From Alphaproteobacteria bacterium (GTDB lineage: Bacteria; Myxococcota_A; UBA796; CAJQPC01): a stretch of 64,000 bases of DNA. The translations under genes were made by a program, and so were the position numbers. The notes under the pieces were generated by a model. The model searched no databases. It saw only the letters and a program-made list of their open reading frames with translations, and was not told the DNA's origin. The stretch covers positions 310,001 to 374,000 of the forward strand of contig JACKEV010000009.1 of assembly GCA_020632795.1 (NCBI GenBank), written 5' to 3'. Below, in pieces: positions 33,796-42,391 of this stretch. Position 1 is the first letter of the stretch; each line of letters starts with the position of its first letter.

Positions 33796-35157
33796 ATGCA
33801 GGCGGCGTCGCTGCGGCTGATCCCGTTGAGGGGGCGCGTCGCCGACGGTGACGGCTGCGTCTCCTGGGACCGGCTGCTCCAGGGGATCGTGTTGGGTCGG
33901 GACGCTGAGGTGTGTGGGGTCTGTCTCGAGGGAGATGGGCTGAGTCGCTCGCACGCGCAGCTCTGGGCGACGCCGGGGGGGGCGCTCTGGGTGCGGGACC
34001 TCGGCAGCCGGAACGGCACCTGGCTGGATGGCCGACACATCACAGCGCCGAGCCGCCTCGACGAGGGCGTGGAGCTGTCCCTGGGGCCGGGCGTGGTGCT
34101 CGCGGTGCAGGTCGTCCGGTCCGAGGCGCGCCCGATCGAGCCACAGGCGCCGCCGGTGTCGGAGACGGCTCCCCCCCGGCGGCTGCGGGGGTGGCTGTGG
34201 GGGGCCGCGGCGGGCCTGGCCTTGGCGGTCGTGGCGGCGTTCGTCGCGGGATCGGAGCCTGCAGCGGAGCCCCCCGAGGTCACGGCGCCGCCGCCACAGC
34301 CGGTGGATGGACCCCTGGAGGCGGCGCCTCCGTCGCCAACGGAGGTGACGTCGCGGACGGAGGCGACGACACCGGAGCCGCTGGCCCCGACGCCGTTGGA
34401 GGACACCCTGCTCCTGGAGGACCACATCCGGCAGCTCCTCCTCGATCTCAGCGAAGGCCAGGTCACCACGTTTCGGGATGATGCGTTCGTGGAGCGTGTG
34501 GAGGAGACCCTGCCGATGTTCGTGGATCGCCGGTTCAGCTACTGGCGTGGGTACTGTCGGTGGCCGGTGCTCGGGGTGTTCATCGCGGAGCTGTTTGAGC
34601 GGGAGATGCGGGAGCTGGGGCACAGCGCGGCCCGCGCGCGGGGGCTCGCGCCGCTGGTCTGGGTGGAGAGCAACCTCTTCGTCGGGGCCGAGAGCGCGGT
34701 GGGCGCGACGGGCGCGTGGCAGTTCATGGCGGGGACCTGGCAGCGATACCAGACCGCCGACGACGCCACCACAGACCGTCGCTGCGACTGGGCGCAGGCG
34801 ACGCGCTACGCGGCGGAGTACTTCGACGACATCTTCGAGACCTGCGGTGATGCGTACCCCTTCCTGGCCATCGCCGGGTACAACTGGGGGGAGCAGCGGA
34901 GCTGTCGCCTGCAGGCCGACGATCGTGTCTCGATCTATCGACGGAACACGATGCCCTTCACGGCGCACGGCCTGGTGCCCGAAGAGACGCGTGACTACAT
35001 CCCCAAGTTCGTGGCTGCGACCTTCGTGCTGGCGCACACCGAGGCTGCGGTTCGTATTGCGCAGCGAGAGCGACTCGACCTGAACGTACCCTTCCTGGAG
35101 CCTGGGGCCTGCGATGCGTTGCAGATCCGGGTGCCGGAGGCCCGTCCGTGTCCGTGA
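33796..35157 (+). CDS. FHA - transmembrane - lytic transglycosylase (SLT) fusion protein
   Basis: A 453-residue protein with three parts. Residues ~25-105 are a forkhead-associated domain (VLGRDAEVCGVCLEGDGLSRSHAQ by sense, DLGSRNGTWLDG), which binds phosphothreonine in the cytoplasm. One membrane helix lies at ~130-152 (WLWGAAAGLALAVVAAFVAG). Residues ~250-420 are a periplasmic transglycosylase domain of the MltD/SLT kind (APLVWVESNLF with catalytic Glu near 291, GATGAWQFMAGTWQRY, AIAGYNWGE). It is the last core-operon gene, 7 bp after tssH. It may cut peptidoglycan locally for T6SS assembly under kinase control (inference). This combination differs from the usual TagH/Fha1 protein. Confidence 0.82.
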   Translation: MQAASLRLIPLRGRVADGDGCVSWDRLLQGIVLGRDAEVCGVCLEGDGLSRSHAQLWATPGGALWVRDLGSRNGTWLDGRHITAPSRLDEGVELSLGPGVVLAVQVVRSEARPIEPQAPPVSETAPPRRLRGWLWGAAAGLALAVVAAFVAGSEPAAEPPEVTAPPPQPVDGPLEAAPPSPTEVTSRTEATTPEPLAPTPLEDTLLLEDHIRQLLLDLSEGQVTTFRDDAFVERVEETLPMFVDRRFSYWRGYCRWPVLGVFIAELFEREMRELGHSAARARGLAPLVWVESNLFVGAESAVGATGAWQFMAGTWQRYQTADDATTDRRCDWAQATRYAAEYFDDIFETCGDAYPFLAIAGYNWGEQRSCRLQADDRVSIYRRNTMPFTAHGLVPEETRDYIPKFVAATFVLAHTEAAVRIAQRERLDLNVPFLEPGACDALQIRVPEARPCP

Positions 35158-35324
35158 CACCTGTCCGAGGGGTCGGAAAATGTGTTGATTGGCTACACAC
35201 TGCTTCGCCTTCAGGTTACAATTCTCGGGGCTCCAAGACGAAATGAGCCTGGTAAAGGGGCTGTGCTGATGACCGGTGCAGGCAGGGACGCGCCCAGACA
35301 TTCGTGTACAGGAGATATTGTACA

Positions 35325-35816
35325 ATGGCGATGAACATTCACATGATCATCGAAGGTCAGAACCAGGGCCTCATCTCCCAGGCGTGCAGCGTCAAGGAGG
35401 GTCGTGAGGACACCTGCGAGGTCTTCAACCTCGAGCAGCTCGTACAGATCCCGTGGAACGAGCAGGACGGTCGCGCCCAGGGCAGCCGCCTGCACCGTCC
35501 CGTCGCGATCCTCAAGGCCATCGACCGCGCCAGCCCGATGCTGGCCAACGCGTTGGTGACCAACGAGCTGCTGACCATCACGTTCAACTTCTACCGCTTC
35601 GCCCCCTCCGGCGGCGCCGAGGAGCACTTCTTCACCATCGTGCTGGAGGAGGCCAACCTCGTGTCCTACAAGGCCGAGCTGCCCTTCACCAAGGGCGTGG
35701 ACACGAAGGACCTCCCTCCGATGGAGCGCTTCGACGCGTCCTTCACCACGATCACGACCACCTTCGAGCCCGACGGGATCGTGTTCACCGACAGCTGGAA
35801 GAAGCCGCTGAGCTGA
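35325..35816 (+). CDS. hcp: T6SS inner-tube protein Hcp (TssD)
   Basis: A 163-residue Hcp-family protein of the IglC/Hcp1-like size (MNIHMIIEGQNQGLIS, RLHRPVAILKAIDRASPMLANALVTNELL, FTIVLEEANLVSYK). It forms the hexameric tube rings and carries small effectors. ATG 35325 with AGGAGA upstream. A 167-bp gap before it, with a possible TACAAT -10 element at 35217, suggests its own promoter. Confidence 0.92.
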   Translation: MAMNIHMIIEGQNQGLISQACSVKEGREDTCEVFNLEQLVQIPWNEQDGRAQGSRLHRPVAILKAIDRASPMLANALVTNELLTITFNFYRFAPSGGAEEHFFTIVLEEANLVSYKAELPFTKGVDTKDLPPMERFDASFTTITTTFEPDGIVFTDSWKKPLS

Positions 35817-35829
35817 GCGGTGTCTGGCG

Positions 35830-35857
35830 CCCCACCTCCTCGTGGGAGGGGGTGGGG
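35830..35857 (+). terminator. GC-rich hairpin after hcp
   Basis: The arm CCCCACCTCC (from 35830) pairs with the G-rich arm ending near 35857, directly after the hcp stop. There is no T-run, so it may be an attenuator or an RNA-stabilising hairpin, keeping Hcp level high relative to the downstream spike gene. Confidence 0.4.
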
Positions 35858-35892
35858 TGTGCTCGACTGGAATCTGATTTGTGGGGGATGGC

Positions 35893-36456
35893 ATGCCGCA
35901 GGCAGGCAGGTTGTCGGATATTGCGTTGATTCCAGGGGACTCCCACGGGCGGAGGTGCTGTGCACATCACGCCCAGGGCCCGGCAGTGACCGGGTCCGCA
36001 GATGTGCTCATCAATGGACTGCCTGCACTTCGGATCGGGGATCAGGGTAGTTCCTCCTGCGGGCATGGAACCTGGAAGGCCGATCAGGGCGCTCCAGGGG
36101 TGTTCATCAACGACCGCGCCGCCCATCGAGTCGGCGACACCGTGCTCTGTGGCAGCCAGGGGGCGCTGGTCTCCGGTAGCCCGAATGTCATCATCGGACA
36201 GAGAGGAGGACAGGCCGTTCATGGAGGCTCCGCCGCGCCGCTGGGGCCGGCCTATGATGGCGGCTTCATCCTTCATTATGAGGGGACGGATGAGCCCGTG
36301 CCATACCGTCGGTACCGCATCACCCGGGCGAATGGTGACGTGTTCGAGGGCCGCACCAACGCGTTGGGGCGCACAGTCGTGATCGCCTCGGATGAGCAGG
36401 AAGACCTTCGGATCGAGGTCTTCGATGATGACGACGACGAGGCTGATGAGGAGTAG
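35893..36456 (+). CDS. PAAR-domain spike-tip protein with acidic tail
   Basis: A 187-residue protein. Residues 1-110 hold PAAR-type repeats (LSDIALIPGDSHG, GSADVLINGLPALRIGD, GHGTWKADQGAPGVFINDRAAHRVGDTVLCG, GSPNVIIG) with His and Cys residues suited to zinc. A beta domain follows (YRRYRITRANGDVFEGRTNALGRTVV), similar to those in VgrG-linked proteins, then an Asp/Glu tail. It tips the VgrG spike and probably presents the effector encoded next. A GTG at 35881 is an alternative start. Confidence 0.82.
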   Translation: MPQAGRLSDIALIPGDSHGRRCCAHHAQGPAVTGSADVLINGLPALRIGDQGSSSCGHGTWKADQGAPGVFINDRAAHRVGDTVLCGSQGALVSGSPNVIIGQRGGQAVHGGSAAPLGPAYDGGFILHYEGTDEPVPYRRYRITRANGDVFEGRTNALGRTVVIASDEQEDLRIEVFDDDDDEADEE

Positions 36457-36480
36457 CGTCAATCCGATCTGGAGGCAAGG

Positions 36481-37812
36481 ATGTCGGAAGACTGCGTGAA
36501 CAAGGATTCCTGCACCACCGACACACCTGGAAAATCCCGTAAGAAGGTGGCCGTCAAGAAGCGGAGCACTCTCCGTGTACAGGTGTGCACGGACACTGGT
36601 ATACCTGTCCGCAAGGAGTGGGTGTTGCTGGTGCACACAGGGGGGAAGCCTCTCAAGATGGAGACCGACGATGATGGCGTGGCCGACTTCGTCGACCTCC
36701 CGGTGAAGAAGGGTGACTGGGTCTATGTCGTGCTGCCGGACATCCTGGAGGGGTGGAAGAAGGCAGGCGAGGATCCGAAGCAGATCACACGTCTGAAGAA
36801 GACGACCCAGAAGACCCCTCGCTACGAGCGACTCGGTGTGCCGGGTGCGGAGCCTGAAGCCCTCCAACTTCATCGAAGCAAGACCAAGGATGAACTGGAT
36901 CATCTTGCAGGGCGGAACACGGGCAGTACCTACCGCAAGCATGACCATACCAAATACTGTCTTCGCACGGTCAAGTACATGAGCGAGCGGCGGTATGTGA
37001 TCAAGGTGGACCGGTTGACGGAAGAGCAGAAGTTCGAGCACTTCCGTTCGGTGATGGAGGACAACGGGGCGCGGTACACGACCGCAGGGCAGAAGGACTA
37101 TGACGCCACCAACCACAGGTATCGATTCACTCGGGGCGCGGTGTGCAATCAATTCGTGAACTTCTTCCTTGGCTATTGGTGCAATTATGGCGGCGCATTC
37201 AGGAGAGGAGGGAGCGCGACCAGTAACTTGGCGATCACCGAACTCGACAGCAATCTGCACACCTTCTCTGCGAACGGCGTTCGGTTCCGGGGGTATTCGG
37301 ACGGCCTGGGGCCTGCCTCGTCGGCTGGTCCCGGGATGGTGAAACGGGACTTCTGGAGCCGGTACGTCAACTATACACACAAACCGCTGAACTACGTTCG
37401 AGTCAAGGACTCGGACTGGGATGGCGTGCGCGGCCGCTTTGCCGATGTGACTTTGAGCGGGGGGTTGGGTACCTTCAGCGTCTACTCGATCACCGATGGC
37501 GTGAACCCTTCCAAGCGGGTAGATCATCATGGTGGGCTCTTCGTCAACCAGGGAGGGCGCTTGAGGAAGATGGCCGCCGACAGCGGTCGGCCGATTGTGC
37601 TGAAGGACTGCCCCAAGCCGAGCCTCATCGGGACATCCACCCCGAGGCAGAACCTGCATCTCCGAATCTGGCCCGTCTCAGGTCTTCGCGCAGGGGGCTA
37701 TGTTCAGATGGTCCCTGGTGGACGATACCGAACGGACGCCGAAATCTCTGGCCAGACGATCATCCGCCCGGATCTGAGCCACGCGGTCTCGCGGTTCATC
37801 TACTGGGGTTGA
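36481..37812 (+). CDS. Probable T6SS effector, cysteine-peptidase (NlpC/CHAP-like) fold
   Basis: A 443-residue protein directly after the PAAR gene. Residues ~25-105 resemble a beta-sandwich (LRVQVCTDTGIPVRK, METDDDGVADFVDLPVKKGDWV), as found in spike-linked cargo. The C-terminal half has GAVCNQFVNFFLGYW (Cys222) followed ~128 residues later by VDHHGGLFVN (His349/350), the spacing and context of papain-like amidases that cut peptidoglycan. No signal peptide is seen, as expected for T6SS cargo. Base composition is visibly less GC-rich than the core operon. No clear immunity gene follows; the next gene is convergent. Assignment is inference. Confidence 0.6.
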   Translation: MSEDCVNKDSCTTDTPGKSRKKVAVKKRSTLRVQVCTDTGIPVRKEWVLLVHTGGKPLKMETDDDGVADFVDLPVKKGDWVYVVLPDILEGWKKAGEDPKQITRLKKTTQKTPRYERLGVPGAEPEALQLHRSKTKDELDHLAGRNTGSTYRKHDHTKYCLRTVKYMSERRYVIKVDRLTEEQKFEHFRSVMEDNGARYTTAGQKDYDATNHRYRFTRGAVCNQFVNFFLGYWCNYGGAFRRGGSATSNLAITELDSNLHTFSANGVRFRGYSDGLGPASSAGPGMVKRDFWSRYVNYTHKPLNYVRVKDSDWDGVRGRFADVTLSGGLGTFSVYSITDGVNPSKRVDHHGGLFVNQGGRLRKMAADSGRPIVLKDCPKPSLIGTSTPRQNLHLRIWPVSGLRAGGYVQMVPGGRYRTDAEISGQTIIRPDLSHAVSRFIYWG

Positions 37813-37821
37813 GCTCCCCGC

Positions 37822-38331
37822 TCAGTTGATCTGCACCGATCCCCCTTTGATACGATGCACTCCAGTCGACCGACTGGAGACATACGCACCCTTGATGAGC
37901 ACCTTGCCGGCGCGGGTCAGTGTGATGCTCGCGTCACCGCACCGCAGCGTGATCTCGCGCTCTGCGGAGAGGACCAGACGCTCGTCCCGTTCGGAGGGGG
38001 AGGTGGCTCCACCCAGGCCGTAGACCCGCCCCATGATGATGGGCTTGCGGGGGTCTCCGTCGACGAACATCAGCGCGACAGGCGCTCCGAGATCGGCGCT
38101 GGACAGACGAACGGTACCGGCCGCGGGGACGGGGGCCTCGGCCGGGTTGCCCTCGAAGTCGACCAGCGGCTCACCGTCTCGGAGCGCGACGGCTTGGCCG
38201 ACCACGACGCCGCGCCATCGGTCCGGCTCAGGGAGCGTGGCGGGGGGATGGACAAGATCGAGCACGTCCGGGGTCGTGGCGGGATCGGTGGCTTCGCCAG
38301 CGTGTGCCTGGCGCTCGTGATGCTCACTCAT
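37822..38331 (-). CDS. VgrG-associated DUF6484-type protein
   Basis: A 169-residue protein 7 bp after vgrG. A central beta segment (DRWRGVVVGQAVALRDGEPLVDFEGNP, GAPVALMFVDGDPRKPIIMGRV) resembles the OB-like fold of VgrG gp5, and a C-terminal segment (DASITLTRAGKVLIKGAYVSSRSTG) resembles the VgrG DUF2345 needle. I believe this is the family called DUF6484. It probably caps or adapts the spike. ATG 38331 with GAGGTG upstream is preferred over a GTG two codons earlier. Confidence 0.7.
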   Translation of the reverse strand: MSEHHERQAHAGEATDPATTPDVLDLVHPPATLPEPDRWRGVVVGQAVALRDGEPLVDFEGNPAEAPVPAAGTVRLSSADLGAPVALMFVDGDPRKPIIMGRVYGLGGATSPSERDERLVLSAEREITLRCGDASITLTRAGKVLIKGAYVSSRSTGVHRIKGGSVQIN

Positions 38332-38338
38332 GGACACC

Positions 38339-40810
38339 TCAATTGAGCCCGATCTTGCTGCCCTTGACCTTGATCTGGCCCGAGCTCTTGATCTGGACCT
38401 TGCCGCTGGCTTTGATGTCGACCTTCCCGCTGGCGTCCACCTTCAGGTCACCGCTGCCCTTGATGGCGATGTCGCTGCCCTTGATGGTGACCTTGCCGGA
38501 GCTGTCCAGGACCATCGAGGCCGCCCCCACCTGGAAGGTGACCTTGTCGGTGACGATGAAGGTCTGCTTTGCGCCGACGGTGACGGTGCGGTTCCCTCCG
38601 ACGCCGATGGTCTGTGCGGCGCCCACCGCCACAGTCATCGCCGCGCCGACGTTGAGGGCGTAGACCGCGCCGACGTTGACCATCTTGGCCGCGCCGACGT
38701 TCTCCATGTAGGCCGCCCCGATGGTGGTGGTCTGGACGGACCCTACGCTCTCGGTGAGGGCGGCGCCGACGGACATGGTGCGTGCGGCGCCGACGGTGAG
38801 CGTCTGCGCCGCTCCGATGGAGGCCGTCTGGTTCGCGCCGACGGTGATGGACTGGTCGGCGCCGACGCTGAGGGTCTGGTTGGCGCCGATGGATTCGGTC
38901 TGGTTGGCGCCGATGGTGTTGCTCTGATCAGCGCCGACGCCGAGGGTCTGGTTGCTGCCGACGGTGATGTCTTCATTGCTGCCGACGGACAGCGACCGGT
39001 TCGCGCCGACGCTCATGGTCTGGTCGGCGCCGACCGTGATGCTCTGGTTGGAGCCGACGTCCAGCGTCTGGTTGGAGCCGATGGTCTCGGCCTGGTCGAC
39101 GCCGACGCTGAGGGTCTGGTTGTTGCCGACGTCCTGGGTCTGATCGTTGCCGATGGTCCGGGACTCGTTGTTCCCGACGCTGACGGAGCGATCGTTGCCC
39201 ACGCTGAGGGTCTCGTTGTTGCCCACGGTCTGGTTCTTGTCGTTCTCGATGGCGATGGTCCAGTCCTTCTGACCGTGGATGAAGATCTCCTCCGAGCCGG
39301 CCTTGTCCTCGAAGCGGAGCTCGTTGAAGCCGCCGCCCCCGGGGCTGGACTCGCTCTTCCAGGTGCTGCGGGTCCGCTCGTCGGGCAGCGGATAGGGCGT
39401 GGGGTTGTCGCCGTTGTAGACCCGCCCGGTGACCAAGGGCCGATCCGGATCGCCCTCCAGGAACTGAACGATGACCTCCTGGCCGATGCGGGGCAGGACC
39501 ATCATGCCCCAGCGGGCGCCGGCCCAGCCCTGGCTGACGCGCACCCAGCACGAGCTGGTGTCGTCGGCGGGGTTCAGGCGGTCCCAGTGGAACTTGACCT
39601 TCACACGGCCGAACGCGTCGGTGTGGATCTCCTCGCCCGAAGGGCCGGTGATGATCGCCGTCTGAAGCCCGTAGATCCGGGGCTTGGGCGTGCGGTGGGG
39701 CGGCCGGAACGGCGTGTCCGAGGGGATCGCCTGGAAGAGGTTGGTGTATCGGTTGATGGCCCCGTCCTCATGGGTGGTGTCGGGGGCGGGCTGGGCGCCG
39801 GTATGGGTGACCTGGGTGAGCAGCCACTCGCGGTTGAGATCGGCGTGGGGGTGATCCTCCAGCTCAACGCGGAACCCCGGGCACAGTCGCCGGGCGTCGC
39901 TGTCGCCCTCCAGCACCCTGCGGTCGACCTGGAGCTGCTCCAGGCGGAGGCGGGCCAGCTCCGCCCCCAGGTCGCCCTCGACGTAGTCGCCGGGGTAGGT
40001 GTAGATCTCCAGATCGGTGTTGGGATCCTCCCCGTCTGCGCCGGTACCGGAGAAGTCCAGGGACTGCTCCAGGTCGGTGGTCGGCGCCTTGAAGGTGTAG
40101 TCACGGAGGGTGGCCTTGCCCGGCTGGACGCTGCGCGTGAAGTGCACCCGGCGCGCGAACTGATCCGCGCCGCCGCTCATCTGGGGGGGGCGGAAGCGCA
40201 GGCTCGCGCCGTCGGGGAGCGTGGCGTGGGCGATCGGGTCATCCCCCAGGATGAGCTTGTGGGCCCCCTCGCTGTGTTCGAAGAAGTAGAAGATGCCCTC
40301 CTCCTCCATCAGCCGGGAGGCGAAGGCCAGGTCGGTCTCGTTGTACTGCACGCAGTAGTTCCGCGGCGTGTAGGAGCGGTTCAGGCACATCTCCACCGCG
40401 CCGCCGGAGAGCCCGACCCCCTCCAGCACCGCCGTCAGGATGTCGGGGGTGCTCATGTCCTGGAAGATCCGGGCGTCGGTGCGCTGGCCGAGCAGCCACA
40501 TGCGCGGCACGACCACCGCGTGGTAGCGGGTCTGTCCCCGCCCTCGCTCGGCGAGCCGAATGCGTCGCAGCAGGCCGTGGAAGTGGCGCTTGCCGAGGGC
40601 GTGCGCGGCGGTGAGCCGGGCGTCCTTGCCGACCAGCTCGGCGAGGTTCAGCGCGCCGTCGGCGCTGCTCAGCTCCAGCTCGATCTCAAAGAGCTGCGAG
40701 ATCGCCTCCTGCGCGGTGAAGCGGATGACGTGCAGCGCGCCATCGTCCAGGCCGTCGACGTGGAAGGAGAAGTCGGCCTGGTCGGCGACGAGGGTTTGGA
40801 TGTTGAGCAT
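38339..40810 (-). CDS. vgrG: T6SS spike protein VgrG (TssI) with long octapeptide needle
   Basis: An 823-residue protein. Residues ~1-380 are the gp27-like part (LNIQTLVADQADFSFHVDGLDD, GLLRRIRLAERGRGQTRYHAVVVPR, NRSYTPRNYCVQYNETDLAFASRLMEEEGIFYFF). Residues ~390-480 are the gp5 OB-fold (TDAFGRVKVKFHWDR, CWVRVSQGWAGARWGMMVLPRIGQEV). A gp5-type needle of 27 consecutive 8-residue repeats follows, then a DUF2345-like end. ATG 40810 is used; the longer reading adds an AT-rich leader. Confidence 0.95.
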   Translation of the reverse strand: MLNIQTLVADQADFSFHVDGLDDGALHVIRFTAQEAISQLFEIELELSSADGALNLAELVGKDARLTAAHALGKRHFHGLLRRIRLAERGRGQTRYHAVVVPRMWLLGQRTDARIFQDMSTPDILTAVLEGVGLSGGAVEMCLNRSYTPRNYCVQYNETDLAFASRLMEEEGIFYFFEHSEGAHKLILGDDPIAHATLPDGASLRFRPPQMSGGADQFARRVHFTRSVQPGKATLRDYTFKAPTTDLEQSLDFSGTGADGEDPNTDLEIYTYPGDYVEGDLGAELARLRLEQLQVDRRVLEGDSDARRLCPGFRVELEDHPHADLNREWLLTQVTHTGAQPAPDTTHEDGAINRYTNLFQAIPSDTPFRPPHRTPKPRIYGLQTAIITGPSGEEIHTDAFGRVKVKFHWDRLNPADDTSSCWVRVSQGWAGARWGMMVLPRIGQEVIVQFLEGDPDRPLVTGRVYNGDNPTPYPLPDERTRSTWKSESSPGGGGFNELRFEDKAGSEEIFIHGQKDWTIAIENDKNQTVGNNETLSVGNDRSVSVGNNESRTIGNDQTQDVGNNQTLSVGVDQAETIGSNQTLDVGSNQSITVGADQTMSVGANRSLSVGSNEDITVGSNQTLGVGADQSNTIGANQTESIGANQTLSVGADQSITVGANQTASIGAAQTLTVGAARTMSVGAALTESVGSVQTTTIGAAYMENVGAAKMVNVGAVYALNVGAAMTVAVGAAQTIGVGGNRTVTVGAKQTFIVTDKVTFQVGAASMVLDSSGKVTIKGSDIAIKGSGDLKVDASGKVDIKASGKVQIKSSGQIKVKGSKIGLN
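38573..39220 (-). repeat. 27 tandem 24-bp units encoding the VgrG needle
   Basis: Exactly 648 bp, each 24-bp unit encoding an octapeptide close to x-N-Q-T-x-(S/T)-V-G. Early units use N/D at positions 1-2 and late units use Ala-Ala, so the repeat drifts along its length. Such VGxNQT repeats fold as the triple-stranded beta-helix needle below the spike. Confidence 0.9.
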
Positions 40811-40967
40811 GTGCGTCCCTTGGTTTGGTTTGGTTTGGATGTCTGTGATTCCCAAAACGCCCAAAATGCAGGGCAGAAATTCTGACACCATCAGCACGGT
40901 CTTGCCACAGGGTCTGGAGGTCTCATGGTCACGCTGGTTGGTGGTGGACCGGACTCAGGAGTCTCGT

Positions 40968-41804
40968 TCAGGGACCAGTGGACGACACGACTCTTTCTGG
41001 ACCACGAGGTGTGCGCAGAACGTCTATGCACCGATCAGTTGACATGATGGTGTATAGAGAAGGGTCGATCAGGAGTTCAACAGGAGCCACCTGAACTGGA
41101 TCGACAGGCCACCATAAGGGTACTCCTGTAATGATGACATTCCAAGCATCTGCTTCCCTGCCGGAGAGTACCAGTCCCTTGGCGAGGAAGACGGTGTCAT
41201 CGAAGCTGTCAGGAGGTCCCATCTGCTCGAACACCCTCACGGCACCGGCGTGATAACCATACACTGTCGCAAGAGCGAAGATGTGGTTGCGCCGAGCGAC
41301 GTGATCCTTGAACAACTTCGGTTTTTTCTTCGGTAGGCTCTTCACAGCCTTCTCGAAGGCATGCATCCGGTCAGTCAACGACTCGTCGGCGAAGCCATCC
41401 TCGGGGACGGGGTATTTGGCTGCACCCTGGCTTTTTGTATACACCAGGAGTCGTTCCAGATCTGAAAGATGTTCCGGGTGCGCTGCGGTGGACCTCGCTA
41501 CTTTGAGTGCCTGAGCCACGGATCGTGAGGCAACAGACCAATTGTCGGTGTTCCAACAACCCGCAATCAGCAACATGGTGGCCTCCGTGACCACATTCTG
41601 GGTCTCTATGGTGGAGGGCTTGCCGAGCACGGCGGAGCAGAACTGGTATACTTCATCCCAACGCCCCAGGAAGCCAAATACCTCGGCGACGGATGCGCTG
41701 GCAGTGACGTTCCCGCTGGCATGGGCCTTCTCCAGAATGGGAAGACCTTCTTCGAAGTGCCCACTACGAACAACGGATCTCGCCTGGGAAATGTCATGGT
41801 TCAT
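40968..41804 (-). CDS. Helical-repeat (TPR/Sel1-like) hypothetical protein in the effector module
   Basis: A 278-residue protein of paired helices (ARSVVRSGHFEEGLPILEKAHASG, AEVFGFLGRWDEVYQFCSAVLG), a TPR-like style with no catalytic motif. It overlaps the SUKH gene by 4 bp (ATGA) and lies downstream of the DNase effector. It could be a second immunity or adaptor protein (inference). Lower GC than the core genes. Confidence 0.6.
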   Translation of the reverse strand: MNHDISQARSVVRSGHFEEGLPILEKAHASGNVTASASVAEVFGFLGRWDEVYQFCSAVLGKPSTIETQNVVTEATMLLIAGCWNTDNWSVASRSVAQALKVARSTAAHPEHLSDLERLLVYTKSQGAAKYPVPEDGFADESLTDRMHAFEKAVKSLPKKKPKLFKDHVARRNHIFALATVYGYHAGAVRVFEQMGPPDSFDDTVFLAKGLVLSGREADAWNVIITGVPLWWPVDPVQVAPVELLIDPSLYTIMSTDRCIDVLRTPRGPERVVSSTGP

Positions 41805-42379
41805 GATTGCCAAATCGAAACACCAGGATTCAGGTTTCTGGCCAAGGCTTGATACGCCGTATCATCTACGTCAAGGGTGTCATCTTCGTCCATGAAATAA
41901 ATGCCAGCACCATAGGACAATGAGGCGGTTTTCAGCATGTTCTCAAGACTAAGGAATTCAGTCTCCTGGACGGGTTCGCCGTGAATGAACCCGATGATCT
42001 CAGTTTGAAGGGTTCGGCTCTCTCGACAGCAGGGAGCGGCATAGAAGTCACCGGCTCCATCCGCCAGGAATGGGAACCAGTTCTCTCTCCATTGAGGTGA
42101 GAAGCGTCTTTCGTAGAACATGCGGACAGCCTCTTCCAGCGTCGGGAAGTAGAAGCCCGGAATAAGGTAGAGATCCGTCAAGATGTCGGACGAAAGGCTT
42201 GTGGTGCCGTTCCGCCAGGCATACAGCGCCGACAACTCAGTGCTCAGAAGGAATGGCAGTTGGGACTCCATGTCAGCGATCTGATCTGGGGGTATGCCTG
42301 GTCTCAATCTGTGGACAACAGGATGCTCAAGTCGGATGAGATGTACCAGGATCTCGTCGAGGTGCTGACGGATAGACAT
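41801..42379 (-). CDS. SMI1/KNR4 (SUKH) family immunity protein
   Basis: A 192-residue protein with the SUKH pattern: PPDQIADMESQLPFLLSTELSALYAWRNG and WFPFLADGAGDFY. SUKH proteins commonly neutralise toxic nucleases in polymorphic toxin and T6SS loci. It sits 12 bp downstream of the NucA/NucB-type effector gene, so it is the probable cognate immunity protein. ATG 42379 (GGAG upstream) is preferred over a GTG two codons earlier. Confidence 0.8.
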   Translation of the reverse strand: MSIRQHLDEILVHLIRLEHPVVHRLRPGIPPDQIADMESQLPFLLSTELSALYAWRNGTTSLSSDILTDLYLIPGFYFPTLEEAVRMFYERRFSPQWRENWFPFLADGAGDFYAAPCCRESRTLQTEIIGFIHGEPVQETEFLSLENMLKTASLSYGAGIYFMDEDDTLDVDDTAYQALARNLNPGVSIWQS

Positions 42380-42391
42380 GTCCACTCCAGG

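Noticed and set aside
31116..34469. Minus-strand open frame of 1,117 codons antisense to tssH and the FHA fusion
   Set aside because: It is an antisense frame of high-GC codon bias; tssH on the + strand has full family motifs.
35185..35205. Possible sigma-54 site before hcp (TGGC then TGC)
   Set aside because: The spacing between GG and GC is 9, not the required 10, and the rest of the consensus is absent.
38573..39220. Regular 24-bp repeats considered as a CRISPR-like array
   Set aside because: There are no spacers; the units are contiguous coding repeats in the VgrG needle.
38330..40885. Plus-strand frame of 851 codons rich in GADGDGLVGAD repeats
   Set aside because: It is the exact shadow of the VgrG octapeptide repeats; VgrG motifs are on the minus strand.
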